DNA of 64,000 nucleotides from Paenibacillus vini (GTDB lineage Bacteria > Bacillota > Bacilli > Paenibacillales > Paenibacillaceae): positions 1-64,000 of the forward strand of contig NZ_BOSL01000013.1 in assembly GCF_018403325.1 (NCBI RefSeq), in the 5' to 3' direction. Positions 35,354-44,466 of the stretch are shown here, piece by piece (the first letter of the stretch is position 1; every line of letters begins with the position of its first letter). A model generated the notes under the pieces. It was not told the origin of the DNA. It saw nothing but the letters and a program-made list of their open reading frames with translations, and made no database searches. Position numbers and translations under genes: made by a program.

Positions 35354-35536
35354 TAACGGACACCGCAGACCTTATTGAGGCGAAAATCATCTATAAAAAA
35401 ACCTAACGGACGCCACAGCCCTTAAAATGTCCAAAAAGCCTTGATGAAGGACAATTTACGGCGGTTAGCGTCTCCTGTGTCCGTTAGCTTCCCGGGATCC
35501 CCGATTCTGAGCAGATAAGGGCTTCTGTGTCCGTTA
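35354..35536. repeat. TAACGGAC-family repeat cluster, locus 1
   Basis: The motif TAACGGAC(A/G)CC(G/A)CAG occurs twice forward (35354-35368, 35404-35418) and its inverse CTGTGTCCGTTA twice (35475-35486, 35525-35536). The copies face each other, so the transcript could fold into a large hairpin. The same motif recurs at 55146-55329. No coding sequence overlaps. The rest of 35211-35759 holds only the AT-rich leader of the MerR gene. Confidence 0.75.
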
Positions 35537-35759
35537 GAATTTGAATTTCCTCGCGTCATAAGAGAGGGAGCTCCCCTATCTAATTTTCATATACTCATAG
35601 CATTTCAGCAGGATTTATCGGGAGAGAGGGAGAATATAAACGAATATAAACCCTATAGAAGTACTCTATCGCGATCCTCTGGTACAAACAGAGGTTTTTC
35701 TTTACTATAACTTGTGATTTTATTCACAATACATCAACGGTCCTAAAGGAGCAGCAAAC

Positions 35760-37034
35760 ATGAAAATCGGTGAATTTGCCAAAAAAAACAATATTACGCA
35801 AGATACGATTCGCCATTATATCGATCTGGGGCTCCTTGTTGCGGAAAAGCAGGGCTCCCAGTATAGGTTTACGGAAGAGGATAGCGGAGATCTCGAAGAG
35901 ATCGTGAAGCTGAAGCAGCTGGATTTTTCGCTGACAGAAATTCAGGAGATTCTGTGCTTTTACCGGCTCGAGGGAGAAAAGTCGAATGACTTTAGAAGTT
36001 TTTACTTATCCCTGTTGGAAAGAAAAAAGGAACAAGTCCGGCTCGAGCAATTAAAATTCCAAGAGATCGACGGACATTTAAAGAAACGGATCCACGAGCT
36101 GAAGATGGATAAAGCAAGCATACATAGAAAAATAGGATTTCCCATATCCTCTACACCGCTTTTGCAATGCCCTGAATGCAGATCAGCCTTGGACATTAAC
36201 GGGGGCACGATTGAAAGAAACATGCTGATGGAAGCCGAATTTCAGTGTGAATGCGGATATATTTCATACATCGAGGATGGAATTTATGTAGATAAAGCGG
36301 CAGTCGGCAAAAAGAAGAAGATTCCGCCGAAACAAGATTTCCTGGAGGCTGCTTCACCCAAGTACATTAACTTTTTGTATAACGGAACGTCTACCTTAAT
36401 CGATTACATTCAAAATCACGGAAGCCAATCTGGATATATTATGGAGCTGGACAATTGCGTCGGCCGGTTTTTAATGCAATACATTGAATTTTTGCCGAAA
36501 AGCTGTACTTACATTCTTATTTGTCATGACAAAGAGCGTATTAGTAATATGAAAAATAACATTGAGCTTCAGCAGGAGCATAGCAACATTATCTTCTTCT
36601 GCTGCGAGTTGGACCGATTGCCCTTTGCTCCTGCGTCGATCGATATCATCGTCGACCATTGGATGAGCAAAACCTATGCCAAAACCGCGGACAGGGATCT
36701 GATGGATATCGTCTCTCCGTTCCTGAAACAAGAGGGGCTGCTTGTGGGAGCCTATCCTCACTTGGGGCCGTATTGCAAGGATTATCTCCATGTTCCGCTT
36801 AAGCTCAGGGAGCTTTTCAATTGGGACAAAATGCTGTGTAAATTGCAACAATTGAATTTTACGGAGCTGGATGTCTCGGAGTTGGGTCCGATCACTGAAG
36901 ACAATCCGTATATCGACATTCAAGGAAAAGAACAATATCTGACTTTGTACGTAGGCAAGAAAAAGGCCAATTTTGATGTGTTTTGTTCGGGTGTCCAACA
37001 GGGAGTCAAACTGAAGCATAATAGAATATCTTGA
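35760..37034 (+). CDS. MerR family regulator fused to a zinc ribbon and a methyltransferase-like domain
   Basis: 424 aa. MerR winged helix (1-70, KIGEFAKKNNITQDTIRHYI) and coiled coil (about 75-120) are followed by a putative zinc site, CPEC (137-140) and CEC (163-165). A Rossmann-like domain (about 195-400) resembles SAM methyltransferases, with GYIMELDNCVGRFLM at motif I and an IDIIVDHWM strand. The motif I glycines are degenerate (one Gly in place of GxGxG), so it may sense a ligand rather than methylate. ATG 35760 follows AAAGGAGC. Lies upstream of the flavoprotein gene. Confidence 0.8.
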   Translation: MKIGEFAKKNNITQDTIRHYIDLGLLVAEKQGSQYRFTEEDSGDLEEIVKLKQLDFSLTEIQEILCFYRLEGEKSNDFRSFYLSLLERKKEQVRLEQLKFQEIDGHLKKRIHELKMDKASIHRKIGFPISSTPLLQCPECRSALDINGGTIERNMLMEAEFQCECGYISYIEDGIYVDKAAVGKKKKIPPKQDFLEAASPKYINFLYNGTSTLIDYIQNHGSQSGYIMELDNCVGRFLMQYIEFLPKSCTYILICHDKERISNMKNNIELQQEHSNIIFFCCELDRLPFAPASIDIIVDHWMSKTYAKTADRDLMDIVSPFLKQEGLLVGAYPHLGPYCKDYLHVPLKLRELFNWDKMLCKLQQLNFTELDVSELGPITEDNPYIDIQGKEQYLTLYVGKKKANFDVFCSGVQQGVKLKHNRIS

Positions 37035-37178
37035 AATGTCGGGTTAACCCCAAATTTTCGATTTTTACGCGCTTATTCACGTGCATAATTTCACAAAGTC
37101 ATATTGACGTCGTCATAACCCCAGCATATAGAATCATGATTATATTCATGAGTTTTATAAATCAAGGGGGAACAGGAC

Positions 37179-38990
37179 ATGAAAATGAATGCGAAAAAGG
37201 TAGGCTTATTGCTGCTGGGGCTTCTAATGGTACTGAGCGTATTCGGCTGCTCCAAATCCGAGACGGCCAAGAACTCGGGGGCGGAGGCGGCATCGGCTTC
37301 GGGCAAGTATAAACCGGGCACTTATACGGCAAAGGCTGCCGGTAACAATGGGGATGTTACGGTGGAGGTCGTGTTTGACGAGAACTCCATCATTTCCGTG
37401 ACTGTGAAGGACAACAGCGAAACGGAAGGGCTTAGCGATAAAGCCCTGGAACGCATCCCGCAGCAGATTGTGGACGGGCAAACCTTGGCTGTGGACATGG
37501 TGTCCGGCGCATCCAATTCATCGAAGGCTATTTTGGCTGCGGTTGAAGACTGCGTCAAACAGGCCGGCGGAGATGTAGATACCCTTAAGGTTGCAGCCGT
37601 AACCGAGGATAAACCGCATCAGGAAAATGAGTTGACCACGGATGTTGTCGTCATCGGCGGTGGAGGGACAGGCTTGGCAGCCGCCGGGTCGGCTTTTGAG
37701 AACGGAGCGAAAGTCATCGTGCTCGAAAAAATGGGTACTTTGGGCGGATCTACGGCGTTATCCGGCGGAGCGATTGGGGCGACGGGCACGCGATTCCAGA
37801 AGGAGCAAGGCATTGAGGATTCGCCGGAATCATGGCTGAAGCTTTGGAAGGAACGCCAGAGTACAAGTAATCCGGACGGTAAATATCCGGATTACGACCG
37901 CGTGAGCAAATTTATGGACGATGCCGTGGATACGACCCATTGGCTGGTCGATTACATGAATCATAAGTACGTGAACGTGGCCGGCTTTGGCGTCGACCCT
38001 GTGGCTCGCCTGCATTTCCCTGAAAAGAGCGGTGCGACTATAATTGCGAATATGGAGAAAACGCTGAACGATAAAGGAATCGATATTTTAACAGAAACCA
38101 AGGCAACGGAATTATTGACCGATGACAAAGGCAATGTGGTAGGCGTCAAAGCTGAGAATGCCGAAGGAACGCTGACCGTTCATGCCAAGAAGGTCATCAT
38201 CGCCACCGGCGGATTCGCCAGAAGCGAAGAGCTTATGAAGCGTTTCCTGCCGGAATTCGTGGAAGTGATGGACGTATCTGCGTCGGCGGCGGGCAGTACG
38301 GGCGACGGGATTGTGATGGCGGAAAAGTTAGGGGCAGCGCTCTATGAAGATCCGTGGATTATCGGCCTGGGCATAGCGGCTCGCGTTCCAGAATTGCGCG
38401 TCCTTGAATGGGATCCGACGAAGATGTATGTGAATGAACAAGGCGAGCGCTATATGAATGAAAACAGTCATTACGCCGTCGTGACGAACAAGGCTGCCGA
38501 CAACGGGCAAGTTTGGGTGGTCATTGACTCAAGCGAAGCCAATGCTGATGTGATCAAATCGATTGAAGGACAGCTACCGAATGATGAAATCGCGGTCGGG
38601 AATACCGTTAAAGAACTGGCTGCCGCGATGCAAGTTCCGGAAGCGGCTCTTATAAAGACAATGGATACGTTCAATGAAGGCGTGGCTTCCGGCCAAGATT
38701 TATTCAAGAAAGACGCAAAAATGCTGGTATCCGTAAAAAAAGGGCCGTTTTACGCGTTCAAGTTCTATCCAAGAACCATGGGGACTTTCGGAGGCGTGAA
38801 GGTGGATGAGAATTATCGGGTTCTTAAAGAGGACGGCTCGGTGATCAATAATCTATACGCGGGCGGTGAAGCAGCGAACCGTTACCTGTATAACCAGGTT
38901 TATATGACCGGCAGCGCAGTTCAATATGCCTTAACTAGCGGTCGCCTAAGCGGAGAACATGCCGCTAAAGCAGCCATAGACGGGGAGTAA
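37179..38990 (+). CDS. exported FMN-binding flavoprotein lipoprotein, fumarate-reductase-like
   Basis: 603 aa. Lipoprotein signal peptide with lipobox VFGC (Cys24). An FMN-binding domain covers about 43-128 with DMVSGAS (106-112), the Dxx(S/T)GA(S/T) motif where ApbE attaches FMN, here to Ser112. The FAD-dependent reductase domain starts at VVVIGGGGTGLAAAG (156-170) and ends in GGEAANRYLYNQVYMTGS. The family reduces fumarate, urocanate or other enoates outside the membrane; the substrate is not deducible. No apbE or haem partner is present. ATG follows GGGGGAACAGGA. Confidence 0.88.
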   Translation: MKMNAKKVGLLLLGLLMVLSVFGCSKSETAKNSGAEAASASGKYKPGTYTAKAAGNNGDVTVEVVFDENSIISVTVKDNSETEGLSDKALERIPQQIVDGQTLAVDMVSGASNSSKAILAAVEDCVKQAGGDVDTLKVAAVTEDKPHQENELTTDVVVIGGGGTGLAAAGSAFENGAKVIVLEKMGTLGGSTALSGGAIGATGTRFQKEQGIEDSPESWLKLWKERQSTSNPDGKYPDYDRVSKFMDDAVDTTHWLVDYMNHKYVNVAGFGVDPVARLHFPEKSGATIIANMEKTLNDKGIDILTETKATELLTDDKGNVVGVKAENAEGTLTVHAKKVIIATGGFARSEELMKRFLPEFVEVMDVSASAAGSTGDGIVMAEKLGAALYEDPWIIGLGIAARVPELRVLEWDPTKMYVNEQGERYMNENSHYAVVTNKAADNGQVWVVIDSSEANADVIKSIEGQLPNDEIAVGNTVKELAAAMQVPEAALIKTMDTFNEGVASGQDLFKKDAKMLVSVKKGPFYAFKFYPRTMGTFGGVKVDENYRVLKEDGSVINNLYAGGEAANRYLYNQVYMTGSAVQYALTSGRLSGEHAAKAAIDGE

Positions 38991-39008
38991 CCCCCTGCAG
39001 GATCCCTC

Positions 39009-39040
39009 TAAAGCATGGAGCAAACGCTCCGTGCTTTTTT
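39009..39040 (+). terminator. terminator of the flavoprotein gene
   Basis: AAAGCATGGAGCAAACGCTCCGTGCTTTTTT, an uninterrupted hairpin plus T-run. Confidence 0.88.
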
Positions 39041-39047
39041 GAATTCC

Positions 39048-39077
39048 GAATAGTTTGATGGAAAAATAATCATACTT
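39048..39077 (+). promoter_or_regulatory. possible sigma-G promoter of germination locus 2
   Basis: GAATA, 18-bp spacer, CATACTT, close to the forespore sigma-G pattern as remembered (GAATA and CATnnTA), 39 bp before the gerA start. Confidence 0.4.
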
Positions 39078-39115
39078 CAGATAATTAGTGTCGGCTGGAA
39101 AGGGGTTCCTGGGGA

Positions 39116-40654
39116 TTGAACAGCAAGGCTCGCGAAGACGGTACTGGGCTTACCGGAAAACTGGAGGAAGATCTGGCCTTGTTCCAAGGGAAGATGGAAC
39201 GGTGCTCGGATGTGGAATACCATAAATTTACGCTGCAGTCCGGTAAACAGGGCTATCTCATTTTTATTGCGGGCATGACGGATGATACGAGACTGCAGAT
39301 GGAAGTTATTGATCCGTTAAGCCGGATGGAATCGGAGCAGGATTTATCGGGGACTCTGAAGACGGCCGGGAACGGGGGGAACGCCAAGGATTTGTCCGGA
39401 AGCTCGTCGGATGCCGGGCAGTTAAGGACAGAAATGGAATTGGAACAGGGACTTACCGGCTTATGCAAAGGGGATACGATAGCGATCCTGGACGGCTGCC
39501 GGAAGATCCTTCTCGTCAGCTTAAGCAAATGGGAGCAGCGATCTGTTGAGGAACCGGCTTCCGAACCGGTCATTCGCGGTGCACGGGACGGGTTTACGGA
39601 AAGTCTGCAAACGAATACGACTCTGATTCGCAGGCGGTTAGCTACCCCGGATCTAAAGGTGGAGTCAATTCAGGTAGGCACCTTGTCCAAAACGGATATG
39701 GAGCTGGTCTATCTGGATTCCGTAGTCATGCCGGGGTTAGTGGATGAAGTCAAACAACGGATTCAAAGAATTGTAATAGATACCGTATTGGAGAGCGGTT
39801 ATATCGAAGAACTGATCTGCGACAACCCTTTCAGCGTGTTTCCGCAAGTCATCAATACGGAAAGGCCGGATCGTGCGGTCAGCGGCATCGTGGAAGGCAA
39901 AGTGGTCATCCTTGTAGATAATACTCCTTTTGTTTTGGTGGTACCTGGATTATTTGTTGAAACGCTGCAGGCTAGCGAAGATTATTATCAAAATTATATT
40001 TTTTCGACGATGACCCGTTTTCTGAGATTGGGCCTCGCGATCGGCGCGTTGGTGTTTCCATCCATTTACATTGCCTTAACGACCTTCCATCAGGAGATGA
40101 TTCCGGCCAGCCTGTTGCTTAGCATCGCCGCCTCGCGGGAGGCGGTGCCTTTTCCGGCCCTTATCGAGGCGATATTGATGGAGGCCTCTTTCGAAGGATT
40201 ACGGGAGGCCGGCATACGGCTGCCTCGGCCAGTGGGGCAAGCGGTGAGTATCGTAGGCGCCCTGGTGATCGGCCAGGCCGCCGTTCAGGCAGGCATTGTT
40301 TCGGCGACGCTGGTCATCGTCGTTTCATTTACCGGGATCGCCTCGTTTATTTTCCCTATCTACAGCCAGGGATTAGCTTTTCGCGTTATGCGTTTTCCTA
40401 TGATGCTTCTGGCGGGATCGTTGGGCCTGTACGGCATATTCCTGGGCCTGCTCGTTCTCCTGATTCATCTGGTTAAGCTTCGTTCCTTCGGTGTCCCTTA
40501 TTTGTCGCCCATCATTCCTCTGCAGGCCGCCGGATTAAAAGATGTATTCGTACGTTTTCCATGGTGGAGCATGAAGGAGCGCCCCTTGCAGACCGGAAAG
40601 GCAAACCTTCGGCGGATGAAGGGGAATATGAGACCACGGCCTCCCAAATCGTAA
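39116..40654 (+). CDS. GerA family spore germination receptor subunit, locus 2
   Basis: 512 aa from TTG 39116. N-terminal cytoplasmic region with VIRGARDGFTESLQTN (about 153-168), then membrane segments in about 295-460 including LLLSIAASREAVPFP, and the closing VPYLSPIIPL. Residues 65-115 carry a low-complexity insertion (repeated DLSG, EQ-GL) not expected in the family. AAGGGG precedes the TTG, which itself abuts GGGGA. First gene of an A-C-B operon. Confidence 0.93.
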   Translation: MNSKAREDGTGLTGKLEEDLALFQGKMERCSDVEYHKFTLQSGKQGYLIFIAGMTDDTRLQMEVIDPLSRMESEQDLSGTLKTAGNGGNAKDLSGSSSDAGQLRTEMELEQGLTGLCKGDTIAILDGCRKILLVSLSKWEQRSVEEPASEPVIRGARDGFTESLQTNTTLIRRRLATPDLKVESIQVGTLSKTDMELVYLDSVVMPGLVDEVKQRIQRIVIDTVLESGYIEELICDNPFSVFPQVINTERPDRAVSGIVEGKVVILVDNTPFVLVVPGLFVETLQASEDYYQNYIFSTMTRFLRLGLAIGALVFPSIYIALTTFHQEMIPASLLLSIAASREAVPFPALIEAILMEASFEGLREAGIRLPRPVGQAVSIVGALVIGQAAVQAGIVSATLVIVVSFTGIASFIFPIYSQGLAFRVMRFPMMLLAGSLGLYGIFLGLLVLLIHLVKLRSFGVPYLSPIIPLQAAGLKDVFVRFPWWSMKERPLQTGKANLRRMKGNMRPRPPKS

Positions 40655-40695
40655 GAACTGCCGGTGCCCGAGATATTTTCTGAAAGGAACACATT

Positions 40696-41898
40696 ATGCG
40701 AAAAGCGGCTATTCTTCTGTTGATAGCGACCATGTCGATGAGCTTGACGGCTTGCTGGAGTAATCGGGAAGTCAACGATATCGCTATCGTTTCGGCGATC
40801 GGGATAGATCAAGGAAATAACGGGAACATCAGGCTCTCCTTGCAGTTGGCAGTTCCTCTGCTGATAGGAACCGGTTCCTCGCAAGGGGGAGCGGGGACAA
40901 CTAAGTTGGCCGATACCTCCGGCTGGGTCGTCTCCGAGGAGGGGGCTACCGTCATGGAGACGTACCGGAGCATCCAGCAAAAGCTTCCTCGTCAAATTTT
41001 TTTCTCCCACTCAAGAGTCATTATCGTTGGCCATAGTATGGCCGAGAGCGGAGTAAGCCAGGTTCTGGATTTCTTTGAACGTTACCGGGAATCGCAGATG
41101 AAGAGCTACTTTGCCGTTTCGGCCACAACGGCTTCCGATGTATTGAATTATCTGCCAAAATTCGAAAGGTTGTCTTCAGAGGTGATTTTTGAGGAACTCA
41201 AGCGGCGTGTACTCCCTACGGTCCGGCTGGTCGATTTCCTGAACGCCTTGCAATCCGAGGGGGTGGAGCCGTTTGCGCCGATTCTGGAAATTACCGCATC
41301 CGAAAACGGGGAAAGCCCATATAAAAATTTGGTCATATCGGGGAGCGCCGTCTTCAAAGAAGACAAAATGATTGGCAAGCTCGATGATAATGAGGCGCGG
41401 GGCTTGCACTGGGTTCTCGATACAGTTAAAGAGGGCGTAGTGACGATAGAAATTGAAGAGGGCAGGCGTAAAGGAAGAATCAGTGCGGAACTGGAGAAGG
41501 TGAATGTTTCCCGAAAAATGAAGATAGGGGAATCCGGGAAAATGGAGGTAAGGCTTCATGCCGATGTGAGTGCAAATATTTATGAAAATACTTCCGACAT
41601 GGATCTGGAAATTTCCGAAAACACGAAATCTGTGATTGATTTATTTAAAAAACAAATTGAAAACAGAATCACAGGATCCATCCAAAAGGTGCAAAGGGAA
41701 TTGCAAAGCGACATTTTTGGATTTGGGCAGTCCATTTACCGCAGATATCCCCTGACTTGGAAAAAGTCTTATCGGGAGCAATGGGACACCTTGTTTTCAG
41801 AGATGGAAACCAAGATCGATGTGGATGTCAGGGTATTGCGCAACGGTCTTACTAATAAAACAATAAAGATCAGCGACAGCGAGGTGGAGCAAAAATGA
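40696..41898 (+). CDS. Ger(x)C family spore germination lipoprotein, locus 2
   Basis: 400 aa. Signal peptide with lipobox LTAC, then WSNREVNDIAIV, the usual mature start of Ger(x)C. Receptor C subunit of the spore inner membrane. AAAGGAA precedes ATG 40696. The stop overlaps the gerB start by four bases (ATGA). Confidence 0.93.
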   Translation: MRKAAILLLIATMSMSLTACWSNREVNDIAIVSAIGIDQGNNGNIRLSLQLAVPLLIGTGSSQGGAGTTKLADTSGWVVSEEGATVMETYRSIQQKLPRQIFFSHSRVIIVGHSMAESGVSQVLDFFERYRESQMKSYFAVSATTASDVLNYLPKFERLSSEVIFEELKRRVLPTVRLVDFLNALQSEGVEPFAPILEITASENGESPYKNLVISGSAVFKEDKMIGKLDDNEARGLHWVLDTVKEGVVTIEIEEGRRKGRISAELEKVNVSRKMKIGESGKMEVRLHADVSANIYENTSDMDLEISENTKSVIDLFKKQIENRITGSIQKVQRELQSDIFGFGQSIYRRYPLTWKKSYREQWDTLFSEMETKIDVDVRVLRNGLTNKTIKISDSEVEQK

Positions 41899-42989
41899 CG
41901 CAGATTTCGAAATATGAGATGTTTGCGCTGTTGGCGTTGTTTCAATTGGGAACCACACTTATATTTGGCTTCTCTTCCGATGCGGGGCGGGATGCCTGGA
42001 TAGCTTCGGGGATTTCCACATTATTCGGCGCAGGACTGGTGCTGATCTACCTGTTTATTTTCAAGGCGACCGGAGGTTTGACACTGGTGGAGTGGTTTCC
42101 CTGGATATTCGGAAAATGGTTGGGAACTCCGCTGGCCTGGCTCTTTCCGTTGCTGTTTATTTATAATGCAGCGCGCATTATTAGCGATGTCCGTTTTCTT
42201 TTCCCGGTGACCATCTTGAACCGCACCCCCGATTGGATTATCGGATTTACTTTCTTGGGCGTAGTTATTTATGCTTTGCTGGGCGGGATAGAAGTGATCG
42301 CTAGACTGGCCGGCTTTTTCCTCCCGCTGATCTATATATCGATAATGTTGGAAGTCACTTTGCTGGCCTCTTCAGGCACGTTTCACTTTGCCAATCTGCT
42401 TCCCGTGGTTGGAGAGGGGTGGGGACGAATTTGGAAAGCCGTTTGGCCGCTCGGCCTTATGCAAACGTTCGGGGAGAGTATCGAGTTTGCAATAATTTGG
42501 AGTTATGTAGGGCAAAAAAAAGGGTTGGCGCTTTGGACGGCGGGAGGAACCCTATTGGCCGGCTTCAGCATTGCGTTGATGGACCTGTTAGCCGTTTCGG
42601 GTTTGGGAGAGATGGCGTTTCAACAAATGATGTATCCGGCATTTGCTTTGCTCAAGCTGTCCAATATCAATTATTTCGATAACCTGGATGCGATCGGAAT
42701 TATTTATTTAGTGGTGAACGCTTTTATTAAAATGTCGGTGCATCTTTTCTCGGCAGCCGTCTGTTTGCGTTACCTAATTGGGGGGAAGAGCGAGAAGCCC
42801 ATGGTCGTGACTGCGTCCCTTATGGCCTTGTTCGTATCTATGACCATGGTGATCAGCTTTACGGAGCATTTGCAGGTGGCGAAGCAAATCATCCCCTACC
42901 ACGTGTGGGTTCCTATGTTTCTTGTATTGCCGGGCATTGTGCTGCTCGCTTTACCGGTTAGAAAATGGATCGCGGGGCTCAAGACATGA
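41895..42989 (+). CDS. GerB family germination permease subunit, locus 2
   Basis: 364 aa, about ten membrane segments, amino acid permease-like GerB family. Starts MTQISKYEMFALLALFQLG at ATG 41895 overlapping gerC. Completes the second receptor. Its own stop overlaps the start of a 47-codon ORF by four bases. Confidence 0.93.
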   Translation: MTQISKYEMFALLALFQLGTTLIFGFSSDAGRDAWIASGISTLFGAGLVLIYLFIFKATGGLTLVEWFPWIFGKWLGTPLAWLFPLLFIYNAARIISDVRFLFPVTILNRTPDWIIGFTFLGVVIYALLGGIEVIARLAGFFLPLIYISIMLEVTLLASSGTFHFANLLPVVGEGWGRIWKAVWPLGLMQTFGESIEFAIIWSYVGQKKGLALWTAGGTLLAGFSIALMDLLAVSGLGEMAFQQMMYPAFALLKLSNINYFDNLDAIGIIYLVVNAFIKMSVHLFSAAVCLRYLIGGKSEKPMVVTASLMALFVSMTMVISFTEHLQVAKQIIPYHVWVPMFLVLPGIVLLALPVRKWIAGLKT

Positions 42990-43129
42990 TCAGACACTTT
43001 TTTTCCTGGGAATCCCGCAATCTTCTTGCCGCGCCTTGGAAGTTTCAGCTTACGCTGCTGGTTGGAGCGCTGCTCGGCTCCGTGATTACCTGGATTCGAT
43101 GGAAAAAGAAAAGCAAGAAACGGAATTAG
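42986..43129 (+). CDS. small membrane protein at the end of germination operon 2
   Basis: 47 aa. ATG 42986 overlaps the gerB stop (ATGA), the same coupling used between gerC and gerB. One hydrophobic segment (about 22-37, LTLLVGALLGSVITWI) is followed by a very basic tail (RWKKKSKKRN). It could be a variant of the small D subunits found with some GerA-type receptors, though those usually have two membrane segments. No database support was available. Confidence 0.55.
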   Translation: MIRHFFSWESRNLLAAPWKFQLTLLVGALLGSVITWIRWKKKSKKRN

Positions 43130-43223
43130 GACGCGGCTGATGCGATAAGTATGACTCTATTTCGTCGATAAAGTTACGGCGGTATGTGTGAGAACGGGGT
43201 TGGGGACGATATAACCGGAATCG

Positions 43224-43463
43224 ATTATTCACGAATATGCCGGTAAAAATATACGAGTTAATGCCATATGCCCGGGGTATGTCGAGTCCGGAATGGTTAA
43301 TAGAGAAGCCCTTGGCGATTTTTACGATGGTCTTGTTGCAAGGCATCCTATAGGAAGACTCGGCCGGCCGGAAGAAATCGCGCATGCCATTGTTTTTTTA
43401 TGTGAAAATGATTTTGTAACCGGCACTTCATTACTTGTCGATGGAGGCTATACGGCGCAATAG
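43224..43463 (+). pseudogene. C-terminal fragment of a short-chain dehydrogenase/reductase gene
   Basis: An open frame without a start encodes the last 79 residues of an SDR enzyme: GKNIRVNAICPGYVESGMV, GRLGRPEEIAHAIVFL and the closing VTGTSLLVDGGYTAQ. A TAA lies just upstream in frame, and no N-terminal half (Rossmann GxxxGxG, catalytic YxxxK) is present. It is a 5'-truncated relic, with no ribosome-binding site. Confidence 0.85.
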
Positions 43464-43491
43464 ACTGCACGCTCCCAAATAACTCAAACCA

Positions 43492-43543
43492 CAAAAGATT
43501 GCAGGGTCACCGGAGAGGCTCCGGTTTCTCTTCAGTCTTTTTT
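43492..43543 (+). terminator. terminator-like hairpin after the SDR relic
   Basis: ACCGGAG/CTCCGGT core with partly paired flanks (AAAGATTG...CAGTCTTT) and a T-run. Confidence 0.7.
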
Positions 43544-43569
43544 ATTTATCGAAAAATTTTTAGCCAGGA

Positions 43570-43598
43570 TTGACAAGATGGAAATAGCTGCATATAAT
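43570..43598 (+). promoter_or_regulatory. consensus sigma-A promoter of the NAD salvage operon
   Basis: TTGACA (43570-43575), exactly 17 bp, TATAAT (43593-43598): a perfect consensus promoter, so control must come from a repressor. Confidence 0.85.
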
Positions 43599-43602
43599 AC
43601 AA

Positions 43603-43634
43603 TTAACAAAACGTTAAATGTTAAAAGTTAAAAA
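43603..43634 (+). promoter_or_regulatory. candidate NrtR operator at the transcription start
   Basis: Inverted repeat TTAAC-AAAAC-GTTAA (43603-43617) lies five bases after the -10, followed by two more GTTAAA units giving three in a row. The position fits autorepression by the NrtR-type regulator encoded first in the operon. Confidence 0.5.
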
Positions 43635-43656
43635 TGGCAGAAAGGAATCTTTGCTA

Positions 43657-44433
43657 ATGTCGAATGAGCAAGCAATGCAGCAATACGATGTGAAAAAGTA
43701 TAGAACCCCGGACGGTTATACTTCGGATATCGCGGTATTCTCGATTTTGCCCGAGAAGCGGGAAATGTTTAAACCGCCTGTCATGGATCTCAAACTCATG
43801 CTAATCAAGCGGAGTATGACGAACAGCGAAGGCAAGCTGAATATTGAAGCGGGAAAATGGGCTCTGCCCGGCGGATTCGTCGACCCGGCCGAGACCGCTT
43901 TTCAATCGGCTCAACGGGAGTTAATGGAGGAGACGGGGGTAGAGAATATTCATCTTGAGCATTTCGGGGTATATGATGCCCCAGGACGTGACCCGCGCGG
44001 ATGGATCATTTCAAATGCCCATTTTGCCATCGTACCTGAACATCAGCTTGCCAAGCGTCAGGCGAACGATGACGCAAGCGAGGTAGAGTTGTTTTCCGTA
44101 AAAGAGGTTCTGAAGCTTGATCTGGCCTTTGACCATGCGGAGATTATCCGGGATGCGATTTCAGTAATCCGGCATAAGCTGCTTGAAACGACAGCGGCGA
44201 AGGACTTCTTGCCGTCAGAGTTCACTTATTCCGAGCTTCAAGCCGTGCTTTTGACCGTGACGAACGATTCAGCCATCTCTCTCGATGCCGCTTTTGCCAG
44301 AAAAATAAAGTCGCTGCCCTTCATCCGGGAGATCACCGGGAAGAAGACGACGCGGACTTCCAAAAAGCCGACCCAGCTCTACCGTTTTATTGATGCTGAT
44401 GTGAATACATCGCTTTACCATTCCAGAAAGTAA
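43657..44433 (+). CDS. NrtR-type Nudix regulator of NAD metabolism
   Basis: 258 aa. N-terminal Nudix domain (about 20-165) with a complete Nudix box: G then E five residues on, and REL-EETG in GFVDPAETAFQSAQRELMEE. A C-terminal winged-helix-like region (about 175-250) ends in TQLYRFID. This is the NrtR architecture: a repressor of NAD genes that senses ADP-ribose-type ligands. The intact box suggests it may still hydrolyse ADP-ribose. ATG 43657 has AAAGGAA upstream; an in-frame ATG at 43618 lies in the operator. First gene of nrtR-pncA-pncB-nadD-nadE. Confidence 0.82.
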   Translation: MSNEQAMQQYDVKKYRTPDGYTSDIAVFSILPEKREMFKPPVMDLKLMLIKRSMTNSEGKLNIEAGKWALPGGFVDPAETAFQSAQRELMEETGVENIHLEHFGVYDAPGRDPRGWIISNAHFAIVPEHQLAKRQANDDASEVELFSVKEVLKLDLAFDHAEIIRDAISVIRHKLLETTAAKDFLPSEFTYSELQAVLLTVTNDSAISLDAAFARKIKSLPFIREITGKKTTRTSKKPTQLYRFIDADVNTSLYHSRK

Positions 44434-44466
44434 ATTCTTGATAATCATTTAGGGGAGGAAACGAAA

